Of a DNA stretch of 64,000 nucleotides, positions 1-11,331 are shown piece after piece. Origin of the DNA: Gnetum montanum (taxonomy: Eukaryota; Streptophyta; Gnetopsida; Gnetales; Gnetaceae); assembly GCA_015680685.1 (NCBI GenBank), contig MNCI01034772.1, forward strand, positions 1 to 64,000, read 5' to 3'. Each line of letters opens with the position of its first letter. Position 1 is the stretch's first letter. The notes under the pieces are model-generated. The model saw only the letters and a program-made list of their open reading frames with translations. It ran no database searches and was not told the DNA's origin. Both the position numbers and the translations under genes were made by a program.

Positions 1-59
1 TGTTTAAACCAAAAATCAAGCAAGAAATGTCTCAATACAACTACATAAGAAAGTATATA

Positions 60-1965
60 TAGGACACTACTTGCTAGCATATAAAATTACGATAGTAGAA
101 TACTATTGGCCTACTATAATTAATGATATTTAAAACTTGGTTAAAACTTATATACAATGCTAAACTTTAAAGGTAGAGAAGAAAAAGGTTTAGCTCCTCT
201 ATAACCTATAATAGAAACTAGACCCTTTGCACAATGGCCTTTAGATTTTATAGAAGTAATTAACCCATCATCAATAGTTCAACATAAGTTTATCATAAGA
301 ACTACTAATTATTGTACACATTGGTTAAAAGCCAAAGCTACTAAAAGTAAAACATCTTGCAAAGTTATTTGGTTTTTAGAAAATGATATAATTTCTAAAT
401 ATGGTGATGAATTGTAAATTGGTTGTGTCAACTGGGCCTTATTGACTAGGCCCCATCAATGCATGATTTGATGCATTGACATGGCCCTGTAAATGTAGTG
501 TCTATTTTTGCCTATAAATACATGCTCACCCACTGTGTTTATGGCATATCTTTTATCATAGTTGTAGTAGAGCTCTTATAGTTTTGTCATTTGAAAGTTA
601 GAACATTTTTCTAAGTGCCCACAGCAGGAGTCAAAGAGTGTATATATCTTTATTCCAACACTATTGTGCCTGAGCATGACAGTGTGTGCAACAATAAAGA
701 CAAGCTTTCTAAAAAACCTTGAAACACTTTAAAATAGATTAATTTTTTATGCATTTAATGGTTTATGCAATTTCCTTTAATTCTTTAAGTGATTAAGCTA
801 AATTAAGCTAGATTAAATAGCAATTAATTAAGCACATAACTATGAGCACTTTGAGCATATGCTTGGTGCTTGGTAATCCTAGTAATGCTTAATGTTTGGT
901 AACATAGTAGTATTAAACATGTTCAAGATGTGTATGGTAAGTGGGAATGGTAGCTTATGTTAGGATTATTTAAGTGTATCTAGCTAGACTAAATTAGCAA
1001 TTTAATTATTTTATTTTTATTCATTATTCTTTATCCTTATGTGACTTAAACCAATAAAACATAAAAAATGATAAAAATCATATGCCTCAGTTGCACTTAA
1101 CCATACTTTTGCATTTCACAAGTGTAATTGGGAAGATAATGATTGCAACAATTAGTTTTCTTTCCTAGAGACTAGTGTACTTAGAAGGCTATAAGTCCAC
1201 AAAATTTGACTAGATTGCACATGAACACTTAGTGATTCGTATGGTTGGGTGTAAGGTCTACTCGCCACTCATCATATGGGTATCTTTATGCTTTAGAAGT
1301 TGAAAATGAACCCACTTTCATATATATTAAATTTATGAATTAGGCTAGGGAACATAACATTACTATTAAAGTTGTAACTAAGTACTATCCCCAAGGTAAT
1401 GTTTTAGCAAAGTCATATAATAAAATTATATTAGGTGGAATCAAGAAAATGATAACTCAAAATCCCTGCACATGGTATGAATAGTTGAAATGGATAATAT
1501 GGACAAATCAAATTCAATATAAAGAGTTAATTAAAACTAAAACATATGATTTAGTGTATGAACAAGAACCAATTTTACTAATATATTTGCAAATTCCAAC
1601 GTATTACTTTTTCTTAGATTAATTACCAACTCATAAATATTTAATTTCATACACATATGACATTTGGAAATTAGAACTTAAAAGAGCTTAAGTAGTTGAA
1701 AGTACATTTAATCATTAACGAATTATTAAAATATAATTTGAAAAGAAATATGAAGCTAATGTCATTAAGATAGGTGATCTAATCATTAAGGAAAATAGAG
1801 CATTTGGTTAGTCAGGTCCACAAAATAAGTTTTTACCTGTTTGGTCAGGTTTGTGTCAATTCACAAATGTCATTGGCCCTAATATTTACAAAGTTGCATA
1901 TTTGCAAGGAAACCAACTATATATAAATTTTAATGCATTTTATTTAAAGCANTTCTTGCACTTAG
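60..1965 (+). pseudogene. Ty3/gypsy integrase fragment, split by a solo LTR
   Basis: This is the 3' part of a Ty3/gypsy pol gene; the enzyme would have inserted element cDNA into the host genome. A YYWPTI motif near 105-125 marks the end of the zinc-binding region. The catalytic core starts near 215 with PFAQWPLDFI and runs through RTTNYCTHWLKAKAT to about 400. The frame is then cut by the solo LTR at 405-1274 and resumes after it with TKYYPQGNVLA near 1375. The C-terminal part near 1770-1960 reads GDLIIKENRAFG and ends in NFNAFYLK. In-frame stops occur at several points, most of them TAG, so it is dead. Two similar integrase tails lie on the minus strand at 13.5-13.96 kb and 47.9-48.3 kb. 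One N is present at 1951. Confidence 0.82.
405..1274 (+). mobile_element. Solo LTR of a gypsy-type element with a TATGG target duplication
   Basis: The LTR begins TGATGA and ends ATCA. It is flanked on both sides by the same five bases, TATGG, at 400-404 and 1275-1279. No internal region is attached, so this is a solo LTR left by LTR-LTR recombination. A TATAAATA box lies at 513-520. The same LTR family is found inverted at 41803-42653; the stretch around the TATA box, a shared ATTTGAAAGTTAGAA motif and the last 170 bases align well between the two. The 3' end TATGGTTGGGTG is also shared with the LTRs of the 29-39 kb element, so all belong to one wider family. It sits inside an older integrase gene. 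Confidence 0.88.
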
Positions 1966-2563
1966 CATCATAGTTTAGTCTACTTGTGTGTTTTTAATGT
2001 GATTTTGAATAATCCTTATGATCATCGAAGTAGCTAGGCTTTGGGTCATCATACCTACTCCATTTCCCTCTTGTATCTATTTTAAAATTTCCTATTTTTC
2101 CTATACCATTTCCCATTCCAAAAACAAACTAAAGAAAAATTTGAAAGTTATAAATAGCCATGATCTGAAAGAAGCATGTCATCTTCATGAAGTTTGGTAT
2201 AAGTCTCATTCTCTAAAGTATCCTTTCTACTAATTACATTTATCTTAAGTATGATTGGGGTTGTAGTCTTAATGATATGTTATGGCTTATAAAGTTTATA
2301 AAATACATAGATATATTAATCCTCAAATGGTTTCATGAAGTGTGATGATGTGACCTATGTCTAGGTACCCTTTTTGATTATATAATTATCTTAATCATCA
2401 TTGACATTATAGTCTACTTTTTGATCTTTCAAATTTCTAATGCATATCATGGTTTCATGATCATTATGGTTTCTTACATTTTGTATAATGTTACATCATT
2501 AAGATTTTTATTGATTTTAGTATCTTTGCACTTGCATGCAACTCAAGATTGGGGGCTTAATAT
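1966..2563 (+). other. gypsy 3' internal region ending in a polypurine tract
   Basis: About 590 bases between the integrase end and the LTR start show no convincing coding sequence. At 2545-2562 the sequence AAGATTGGGGGCTTAATAT is a typical polypurine tract, the primer site for plus-strand cDNA synthesis. The minus-strand relative at 12.9-13.5 kb has the same arrangement and nearly the same integrase-to-tract distance. Confidence 0.65.
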
Positions 2564-3000
2564 TGACATCAACATTCCCATGTATGGCATGAAAGCCATA
2601 ATTTGATGAGTTGAAATATTATTATAGACCTAAATTATTTTCTTCTTTACCTTCTCTTAGCTGGAATCTTTGGTTATGAATAATGTAGTGAAAAGTGTAT
2701 TGAAGTTCATGCTTAGTATTTATAGTAATATTATGAATGGTATAGCCTTAAAGCTTTTGACATCACATTTTTTTTTTGTTTTCCTACTTTACATTAAACT
2801 TAATGTATACTTTAGTAATATGTAATTATCAAATTAATTAAATTACTGCAAATCTTGGATTGTTCAGACATATGGTTATATCAAGGTTTTAAGAAAAATT
2901 TAATTAATATTGTTTCTGTTTCCTCTTTTTCAACGCGTGAATTTCATTTGTGCTAAGTCTCAAATAGAGCGTCCCACCTAACTTTCCAGGTAGCTTCTTG
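2564..3000 (+). mobile_element. Start of a gypsy LTR (family TGATGC...GCATCA), diverged
   Basis: Directly after the polypurine tract the sequence reads TGACATCAACATTCCCATG. This aligns over about 45 bases with the start of the better kept LTR at 6899. Beyond about 2610 I can no longer align it. An LTR end of the same family lies at 5690-5857, so the two may once have bounded one LTR that now contains the P450 pseudogene. Confidence 0.45.
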
Positions 3001-3499
3001 TCAGGTGTTCTTCAATTTAAGAGCGTTACAAATATACCGGAAAGTAAAATGGTGCCCTTCTGTATCTGCATTATCAGACTCATGCCTATCTTGAACGATA
3101 TGATGGTAACCTTCTTCAAAATATCAGGTCCCAGTTGACTATTCCTGCGCATGAGCTGCGTACACAGGACAGCAAATAGTGGCATACATGGTGAAATTAG
3201 TGGAGTGCAGGAATGGCACAGCAAATTTGCAGTGTCTGGTGCATGCGGTGGGGTGTAGGGGAAAGCGATCAAGAATGTGCAAGCCTGCATTGCAACATGC
3301 ACGGCATCATGCATGGTAAAGGTTAGTGAGTAGTGAGGAAAGCTCAGTAGAAAGCAGAAAAACTCTATAAGGGACGGTGAATTTTGTGACTCCATAACAG
3401 GCGGCAAATTTTGTGAACGAAGGTTTTGCACCATTACTGCTGTTAGCCTTAGGAGTCGGTGCAGTGACGGCAACTTCTCAGCCTAACTCTACAAAGATA

Positions 3500-4520
3500 A
3501 GTCCTAGTTCTCCTCCACGCCTATATGTCATTTAAAAGAATTTCTCTTCTTGAAACTTCGAAACTGCAGGTAGAGTCCGAGATAGTAAAATGGCTGCGAT
3601 TGCTGTGGATCTTAGTGCAGTGTTCCAGTAGATGTAATTTAATGTTATCTGGCGTGTCCCTGGAAAAAACACATTTTCGGACCTTACCAAGCCTCTCATG
3701 ATGATTGTTTTAAAGATTTCAGAGTGCATTGTCATGCTCGTGATTGGGATTTTGGTCTTGCATTAATCTTGCTGCATGTGCCCGTTAAACGGTGCATGAA
3801 GAGGATTTCCAGTGCTTACGATGTGTTTCTGTACTATTCGCTGGACAGAGCCACGAAGCAAGCTCGCTCAGTGATGATTGCTTTATGGGCTATCTCATGA
3901 AGGTTGCTCCAAAGCATCCTTCTATTACTAACCAAGTCATCAAGGCCTTGGTTCTCGATATGGTTGTCGGAGGCACAAACACATTAGAATCCACTCTGGA
4001 ATGGACCATAACACTGTTGCTTAAGAACCCTTCATACATTAAGCAGCTACAACAAGAGCTTAATCACATTGTGGCAATACATTGTCAAGTCCAGGAAAGT
4101 GATATCCCGCAATAAACTACCTTCATTGTGTATTGAAAGAATCCATGTGACTGGATCCAGTGGTTCCCATGGGACTCTTGCATTTCTCTATGGAGGAAGC
4201 CGCTGTTCGTTGCTTTACTTTGAAGAAAGGCACTATGTTGATGGTCAATTACTGAGCCATGCATGGAAAAATTGCTATGTGGACAATCCTGAGCAATTCA
4301 GGCTAGAAAGATTCATGAATGATGATAAAAACTACTTTGAACTTATCTGGATTGTCCAATTTTACAAGTCCCCCATTTGGGGGTGGTAGAAGGGATTTGT
4401 CCCCACATTCCTATGGCTCTATCCAATCTTTTTTTGGCCCTTGCAAAGTTGTTTCACACATTTGAGTAGATGCGCCAGGCGAAGCTTGATATGGAGAAGG
4501 GACCGGGAATTTGTTTTGTT
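3500..4520 (+). pseudogene. Cytochrome P450 pseudogene (multiple frameshifts)
   Basis: This is a decayed copy of a plant A-type P450, a microsomal heme-thiolate monooxygenase. Pieces in the right order fall in different frames. Near 3520 there is SFKRISLLE (helix C-D region), near 3590 MAAIAVDLSAVF, and near 3785 VKRCMKRISSAYDVFL, which matches the usual R-M-K-R-I segment. The I-helix lies in the open stretch 3792-4115 as DMVVGGTNTLESTLEW, where the usual A/G-G-x-D/E-T-T shows N for the acidic residue. LKKGTMLMVNY follows near 4225, FRLERFM near 4300, then FGGGRR near 4376 and, one frame over, the heme Cys at 4398-4400 followed by PHIPMALSNLFLALAKLFH. TAG and TGA codons stand where Trp is expected. 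It is intronless across this stretch. The spacing of motifs suggests residues about 130-510 of a normal protein. No N-terminal anchor was found upstream, and the family beyond CYP71-clan-like is uncertain. Confidence 0.8.
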
Positions 4521-4591
4521 TTTTGTTTTTTTTGGAGGAAGAAGAATCTTCTTATAGCTTTACCAAAGCTTAGATTTTGCTGTCATTTAGC

Positions 4592-4646
4592 TTGAACAAT
4601 GAAATATTGGATGATCCTTGAACAATGAAATATTGGATGATCCTTT
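4592..4646. repeat. Tandem duplication of about 27 bases
   Basis: The segment CTTGAACAATGAAATATTGG plus ATGATC occurs twice back to back just downstream of the P450 remnant. It is an exact or near-exact duplication, so it is recent compared with the pseudogene decay. Confidence 0.85.
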
Positions 4647-5680
4647 TTCTCTTGTAAGTATTGAATATCTAGTAATACACTTCTTGTTTTGCTGGAGAAA
4701 TGAAAACTGTTGCAGTTACTGTCACTTCAGCTACCCTATGGGCAGTTATGTAATAATTAATGAAATGTTATTTTCCTTTTTCCTTTAAAAGAACTCTAAT
4801 GCTACAGTTTGCATGTGGTATTCATTTTACAAAAGCTGAGGATATGGAGGAAGCTAAAAAGGCTTGAGATACCATCAACCTATATGAGTCAACCCAAAGA
4901 AGCATAAGACAAGGGAGTTACAAGGTGGAGGAATAGGCAAAACTGAGAGGGGAAGGGGATTTTCCAGATTTACTCGATTTTAATTTTCTTAATTTATAAT
5001 ATGATTTTTATTTTTTTGAAATTCAAGTATCTAAAGTGTAAGAGGAGAGTCCAAAACTGCCAAACTCCTCACCAAAGTGAGGAAACTGCAATTCATTGTT
5101 GGATGAGTTTTGAACATTAGAAAAGGTGGAAGAGGATATTGGCATTAGTTGCTACTTCAATAAAGAGTTCTTTAGGTAGCTCTTGGAAGAACAGAAGGCT
5201 AAATGTCAAGACTTGCTACATGAGGCATACCTCCTTGAGGTACGAGCAGGCACGCTAGTGCAAAGAGTTGCCTATTGCCTAGTTAACCGAAGAAATCAAA
5301 AGCTCAATAACAAGATAAGTTTATTTTGAAATTTAAAAAAAATTCAAAAGTCATGTTTTACCCAAATGTGTTTTTCAATATATTTATTACATTTTAAACT
5401 TTAAGTTTTATAATTTGTGAGTTGCTAGATGTGAACAACCTCTTAAATTTGGTTTTTAATCTAAACTATGCTCAAGATGAAATTGTTATTTCATTAAAAT
5501 GCTCTATATTTTTTTAGAATCAATGGTTATATTTTTAATCTTTTTAATTTTGCATCATTTATTTCAATTTATATTCCTTTGACATTTAAATATTAAGCAA
5601 GATATGTTATTTTGCTATTGTTGTTGTACCCTTTCAAAAATTCTAGTATCAAACTTCACTATTTTCACCATAAATATAAT
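4647..5680. other. Gene-free AT-rich stretch
   Basis: I see no coding similarity, RNA gene or clear repeat structure in this kilobase. Composition becomes strongly AT-rich after about 5300. Confidence 0.5.
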
Positions 5681-5689
5681 CTTAAGAAT

Positions 5690-5857
5690 TATTCTCATAA
5701 AAAATTAATTTCCAATTTGAATTTGTACACCATATTATGCTTAACTAGCTAAGACTATTCTCAATTATTCATATCCATATGGAAGACACACTAAGTAATA
5801 GTCTCTTTAAACATGTTAGCTCAAAGAATGTTGTCACCAAAATTTTACCATCAACAA
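5690..5857 (+). mobile_element. End of a gypsy LTR (family TGATGC...GCATCA)
   Basis: The order AAGACTATTCTCAA, CATATCCATATGGAAG, TAGTCTC, AAAATTTTACCATCAACA matches the last 150 bases of the LTRs at 6899-8491 and 14080-15046 (plus) and 11332-12856 (minus). The bases following the LTR end also resemble those following 8491. Confidence 0.55.
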
Positions 5858-5939
5858 TGCCATTGAGAAGTAATGAAATCAAGAACAACCTCTACAAAGA
5901 AGCATGCTACCATTGAAACTACTACTTAAAATATGCAAG

Positions 5940-6735
5940 ACATGAAGGGAGAAGAAGAATTAAGATCTAGAAGAATAAGGAGAGAAATTTCTAATAATTA
6001 TGTTATATAGCTTCAATAACATGACTTTCACATTGAACTTGATGTTGATCCTAGTTTATTTTAGTAAGCCATTAGTAGAGAAAATTTTATGTTTTTAAAT
6101 AATACCATGAATAAGGAGATAGAATCTATGGTTAAAAATCAAGTTTGAGATAACACTTAATTATCAAAAGGAATATTAGCAATTGATTATATGTAGATTT
6201 ATAAGATTTAGTAATGTTGAATAATATATTGCTAAACTTATAACTAAAAATGTCATTCAAAATGAGGTTGGTTTTGATTATCATGAAACTTTCTCTTGTT
6301 GTGAGTGGAGAAAAGTTCATATTTTGATATGATGCCATGAAGGAGAAGATAGAATCCATGGTTAAAAATCCAATTTGAAATATCATTGAATTACCAAAAA
6401 GAACATTAATAATTAGTTGTACGTGAATTTACAATACCAAAAAGAAGCTCTTTTAGTGATGCTAAATAATGTATAGCTAAACTTATAGCTTAAGATCTAA
6501 ATCAAAATGAAGCTAGTTTTGATTATCATAAAACTTTAGAATGCTATGAAGGAAAGATAGAATTTATGGTTAAAAATCAAGTTCAAGATGCCAATGAATT
6601 ACAAAAGGAACATTAGTAATTGGTTGTATATAAATTTACCATAAGAAATGGAGCTATTTTAGTGATGTTGAATAATATATAGCCAAAAATATAACCAAAT
6701 ATATTACTCAAAGTGATGCTGGTGTAGATTAATAT
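5940..6735 (+). pseudogene. Ty1/copia pol fragment with a triplicated RT N-terminus
   Basis: The stretch 5940-6105 matches the linker before a copia reverse transcriptase (LRSRRIRREIS, then DVDPSLF). It is followed by the conserved start of the RT domain: MNKEIESMVKN near 6108, then AIDYM and AKLITKNVIQNEVGFDYHETF near 6235-6300. The same segment occurs again starting near 6340 (MKEKIESMVKN) and near 6550 (MKERXNLWLK in a shifted frame), so three diverged copies of about 190-230 bp stand in tandem. The rest of pol is missing. Stops and frameshifts make it non-coding. In plants this domain copies element RNA into cDNA. Confidence 0.7.
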
Positions 6736-6898
6736 TTTTTTTGGTTGAGAATGGTTTATTCTCACCATAGGCCACGCATGCATAAATTATTATGTAGGAA
6801 TATTACATTTAAAAAATTTTATGCTGCCAAATGGCACACCACTAGTGAAGATTCCATGGGCTTTGCATGAAAATATATGCTTTTGAGTATTTACTTAT

Positions 6899-8491
6899 TG
6901 ATGCCAACATCTCCCATGCTAGGCATGGGGCCATGATCAACAAGTCTAATCCCCTGGCACCAAGTACAAAGAAAGTTAATTTGTACAAGCATGTCCTCGG
7001 GCCTGATTTATAATGGCAAGCTTGTGGTGGTAGTTACGTTGCCATGCCATGATGGCATGGATGTAACGACCATAGAGGTAGCATAACCGACAGTGGTGAT
7101 GCCGAGAGTTATGTGTGTTACCAAAGTTACATTGGTGGTGACCGATGGTAGTGGAGAACATGGTGAGAGTTATGTGCAGGTGGTGCCAGGAGTTACATGT
7201 GGTGGTGTCGTAATTGACAACATGGCGATCTTGGGCATTATGGAACTTGCGTAACAACCTGAGTGGTGGGCATAACCGATGTAGGATGTGGGCATTTAAA
7301 CACCTAGATGAGCGACTATAAAAGTGGGAGGAGCAGATGTTGTGTAGGGAAAGGGATGTGGCCTCCTTTCTCTCTAGTGCAATTGTGTGATGGCTTCCTT
7401 TCTCTCTAGCATAGCGATGTGGTGCTAGATAGCAGGTAGCACCTACAGCCTTCCCTCTCTCTCTTGCAATAATAGGGTGCACTGTAGATGGTTGCGAGGG
7501 GAAGTAGGGAACTCTTAGCACCAGTGGGAGGTTGAGCAATACAAGGTAGGTGGATCATTTATTGAGGACTCCCCTCTCTAGAGGAAACTAGTAGATGATG
7601 ATTTCTCTTTCTTTGGTGTATCATCATTAGTTAGCCTCTCCCCTCTTTGGCAGGGTGCATGATGGTGGCGATTATGACAACAATAGTGGCGATGTGATGG
7701 TAGATGGTAGGTAGCACTTGTAGCCTCCCCTTTCTCTCAGTAGGGCTAGCCTCTCTATCATTGGGGTCATCCTCTCTCTCATCAGGTCCAGCCTCTCCTC
7801 TCTTCGATGGTGTGTATGATAGATAGAACAACATGCATGCTAAGACATAGAGGCTATGAATGACATGTTTGCAGCATGTAGAGAGAATAGCAACGACATC
7901 TCTCTCTCTCTCTCCTCCCTTTCCCAACAAATGACAATAGATAGAACCATAAACTATAATGATGATTGATAATGGAATAGATCTCTCTCTTTCCCTCTCT
8001 TTGCAGATTTGAACTGGAGACTACAATAGGGTTCTCTCTTTTTTCTTTTATCTATTCAGAAATGGTGAAGCTATAACAAGCAACCTTCCTATGTTTTTTT
8101 CGCCAACGGTAGGTTGTGTGATAGGAAACAATGAGGCATGTGATGTTGGAACATCAAATAGATCTCTCTCTTCCTAGCTTGGCAATTACGAGCAACATTG
8201 GCTATAGCGGTGTCTGTAATGACAAGACAACATGAACTAGTGGTAGCAACGGGAGACTAGGAAAAAATTTAAATTTTCTTGCTACCTACTATGTTTTCAT
8301 GAAGTCTTGAATTTCAAAATAGTTATTCAATTTGAATTCTCTCAAATTTTTAATTTATTTTATTTATTATGAAACATCACATGGCCCTCTTTAGTTGAGA
8401 CTTTCCGTACCCATACGGGAGGTGCCCTAGGCAATAATCTCCTAAAACGAGTTTTTTTTCAAGTTTTGGTATGTCCAAAATTTACCCATCA
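6899..8491 (+). mobile_element. Long terminal repeat, 1.6 kb, CT-rich (family TGATGC...GCATCA)
   Basis: The repeat starts TGATGCCAACATCTCCCATG and ends TTTACCCATCA. Its counterpart on the minus strand at 11332-12856 starts TGATGCCAACATCCCATG and ends TTATGCATCA. The middle contains several CT-rich runs, such as the (CT)n block at 7897-7918, and GGTGGTG-rich stretches. No target duplication is visible (CTTAT before, ACATT after), and there is no clear polypurine tract before it or primer site after it, so I cannot say whether it was a 5', 3' or solo LTR. The frames within it at 6976-7539 and 7631-7930 on the minus strand are low-complexity products and not genes. Confidence 0.7.
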
Positions 8492-8875
8492 ACATTACCA
8501 TAAAAGAACACAAAACACAGTTATGTCATTGTTCGATGCTTCCGAGCACTGAAAATAAGGTCAAATCAGGAATTCCAATGAAACTATTATCAAAGTTCAA
8601 ACTATATCAAGCATACATTATAGACCTAAGATAAGCTGTAAGCCCTATCAAAGTAAAATAAAGAAACTCTTTCAGGTCACATATTTTCTTCATATCCATG
8701 GCTATGGCTTTATCTCTACATTTCACACTATAGAAAGCCTTGTATACTCTACAACACAAACAAAAAAATTGATCATATTAAATCAATGTCAAATCAATTC
8801 AAACACCAAGTTAATCAAAAATCCACAAATGAAACTGAAACACCATAAAATTTCAAGTCTCGGCATCTTGACTAT
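8492..8875. other. Gene-free stretch
   Basis: Nothing recognisable. The first 25 bases resemble those after the LTR end at 5857, so this may be the leader of a lost gypsy element. Confidence 0.4.
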
Positions 8876-8879
8876 AAAT

Positions 8880-9345
8880 TTAGCTAAGTGTTAAAATGAT
8901 GGCACTTTGCCCAAATTTTTCTAAGTGTTGAGTGTAGTCAACACTAATTGCTAGATTTGCAAATTTGTTTCTAAGTGTCAAATGATGACACAAGCTACAA
9001 AAAGTTTTCTAAGTGTTTTGCTATGCTTAACACTATAGCTGCAATGCTTGGCATAGTAGCTACTAAACTCGGCATGGTAGCTGCTACGCTCGAGACCGTA
9101 GCAAGCGTAGCCAACACATAAATGGCCAATGTTGAAAAAAAAAATTTCAAGTGTTGTGCTATACTTAGCACTGTAGTTGCTACAATTGACACTATAGCTG
9201 CTACACTTGAGAGCATAGCAAGTGTAGCCAAGACACAAGTGGCTAGTTTTGCAAAAATTTTCTAAGTATTGTACTACTACGTAGGCTACTATAGCTACTA
9301 TGCTCTCCACTATAGCTACTATGCTCTTCCCACCTACCATGCCAC
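8880..9345. repeat. Minisatellite with TTTTCTAAGTGTT units and GTAGCTGCTAC palindromes
   Basis: Units begin with TTTTCTAAGTGTTNTGCTA and contain ACACTATAGCTGCTAC, GAGCATAGCAAGTGTAGCC and ACACAAGTGGC. Full-length units begin near 9003 and 9145, with partial ones near 8915, 8968 and 9256, giving a period of roughly 115-140 bases. Within a unit, the subrepeat TAGCTRCTAYRCTC recurs at least six times. The overlapping minus-strand frames are by-products of the repeat. Confidence 0.75.
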
Positions 9346-9524
9346 CAAATGTCACACGATCTGCATTTTGGGCTAACCCTATCCCTATAAATGGCCTTCG
9401 ACCTCCAACATTTTAGTGGTTGGCAATTGACACTTTCATTTGGCATGTGGCATTTTGGCATCTTGGCACTTAGCTCTGTGGGTGAACTAGACCCAGAGCA
9501 CACCACATTGATAGAGAGGCATAG

Positions 9525-9665
9525 TTGCACCGCACTGTACACCACGGTGCCATTACAACCCTACATTTCACAATACACTATGGCCTTGTTGTAACCCTAC
9601 ACCGCAAGGTACACCATAGCCCCATTGCAACCTTGTAGAACATCGCATGGTACACCATGGTAGCC
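9525..9665. repeat. Short tandem repeat, about 36 bp, four units
   Basis: Four units share CACYGCAYKGTACACCAYGG, then CCATTGCAACCCTA. They begin near 9528, 9565, 9600 and 9643. The units are diverged by scattered changes. Confidence 0.65.
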
Positions 9666-9669
9666 AACT

Positions 9670-11331
9670 CAACAGGCACGATTCATTATGGTGAGCACTA
9701 GACTTCATAGCCCAACACCATTGAGATCGTGACTATGCTCCCACTATGCATGTTGTACATTGTGTACCTTTTGAGACCCTTTTGGAGTTAAATATGCTTC
9801 CATTTGGGGCAGCGTTCCATTTCTCTCTCCTATTTCTACATTTTGTTGCATCTTTCTATACTTTTTCCATACATTGTCATGCTATACTACGTGTTATTTG
9901 CATTTGCATTTCAGCTAACCATGCCACCCCCCAGTTGCACCCACCACCCCAGTTGCAACTGACAAAGTCCCTAGTCGATTGACAAGACTGCTTAGGGTGC
10001 TTTGCCTCCATTTCCAGCAAGGCCCTCACATGGACATAGGGTTAAGGTTGTGCATTCATTAACCCCTTGGTGATTCCAACCACCAATGTTTTCGATTGTT
10101 ACAAAAAAAAATTAGAAAAACCTACCCAGAAAAATCATAGAATAAGAAAAATTGAAAAACCTACGAATGATGAACATATATTATTCATCACCTATACATG
10201 TAAATGTCTATTCCTTAACTAAAAACATTTTTGCAGAGCTTGCAATTGTCAAGAAAATAAGATGATCTTCCAAGAATAAAAACCTTATTCTGCTACTACT
10301 GTTGTGCATGATGATGGGTTTTTAGATCTGATGTAGCATTATTAGCTGCCCAGGGTCCCTAGCATGGACCTTTGGTTACTATTTTCCATGGTGATGAAAC
10401 GTAGATTCTACTGTGTTTCTTCATCATGCTAGGAAGTTCTTGGAAAAAGTGAGACTACTCCATGATTTAAAGAAGCAAAGAGAATCCGGTGAAGACTCAT
10501 AGGCTCTGGAATATGCAGTATTGCTTTAATTTTGTTGCTTTTTCCTTGCAAATTCCCAACCCATAAGAGAAAAATATTGCAATTTCCTCCTTCCTTTGCT
10601 TTTAGAATTATGGCATGCATGGCCACCAAAATCGCTAGGCCTAAAAGATTGCATCCTAACAAACCTTTGGATTCCATTTGTGTATCTAATGTAATGGGAA
10701 ACTAAAATTTGTCATTCAACATCTAGTGGATATTTCATGGATTTCTACAAGAATTGGGACAAGTGTATGTAACACATGCAACAAGGTTGCACCAAAATAA
10801 TAACAAACCCATAGCATCAAGCTTGTGAAATGCACATCTCTTTCATGGGTATTATTCTTTATTTCATCCAAACTACTTTCCCACCATCTTTGTCTTTTGT
10901 TAATAATGAACGGTTAAGCTTAACCATTTTTGTAAGCATGTAGTTTAATACAATAAATGAAGGAATAACATTCAAGAGTGACTAACTACATCGACTTTCT
11001 TATTACAAGTGCAGCAAAAGATGCAAAAGGTGATTCTCCATTTTCTTCTGTATGATACTCTTCAAATAGGCATGAGGGAAAATGTGAGAGATGGCATAAC
11101 TCTTCGTGTAATTTTTTATTACATAAGAAATGTACCTTTAATTTAGGTGTAGCATTTTAAAGAATAGTTACAAATTAGCTTGAAAATGGATCAAGTATGT
11201 AGAAAACTACCTACAGTAAATAAATGTCAAATCTTTGGTTTACTTTAACTAGTGGTTCATCATAAATGGAATAGAGGCACTAAGAACATAATGATGGGTA
11301 CAACCTTGTTGAAAACTATAGAACTTTTTTT
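9670..11331. other. Gene-free stretch
   Basis: I recognise no coding domain, RNA gene or element terminus here. The minus-strand frame at 10429-10677 and the plus-strand one at 9746-9982 show no family motif. Confidence 0.45.

Noticed and set aside
3012-3473. Open frame of 153 codons on the minus strand upstream of the P450 remnant
   Set aside because: No family motif, unusual composition, and it lies antisense in a region of decayed gene and repeat DNA.
6976-7930. Open frames of 187 and 99 codons on the minus strand
   Set aside because: They run through the CT- and GGTGG-rich centre of an LTR; His/Arg/Ser-rich low-complexity products.
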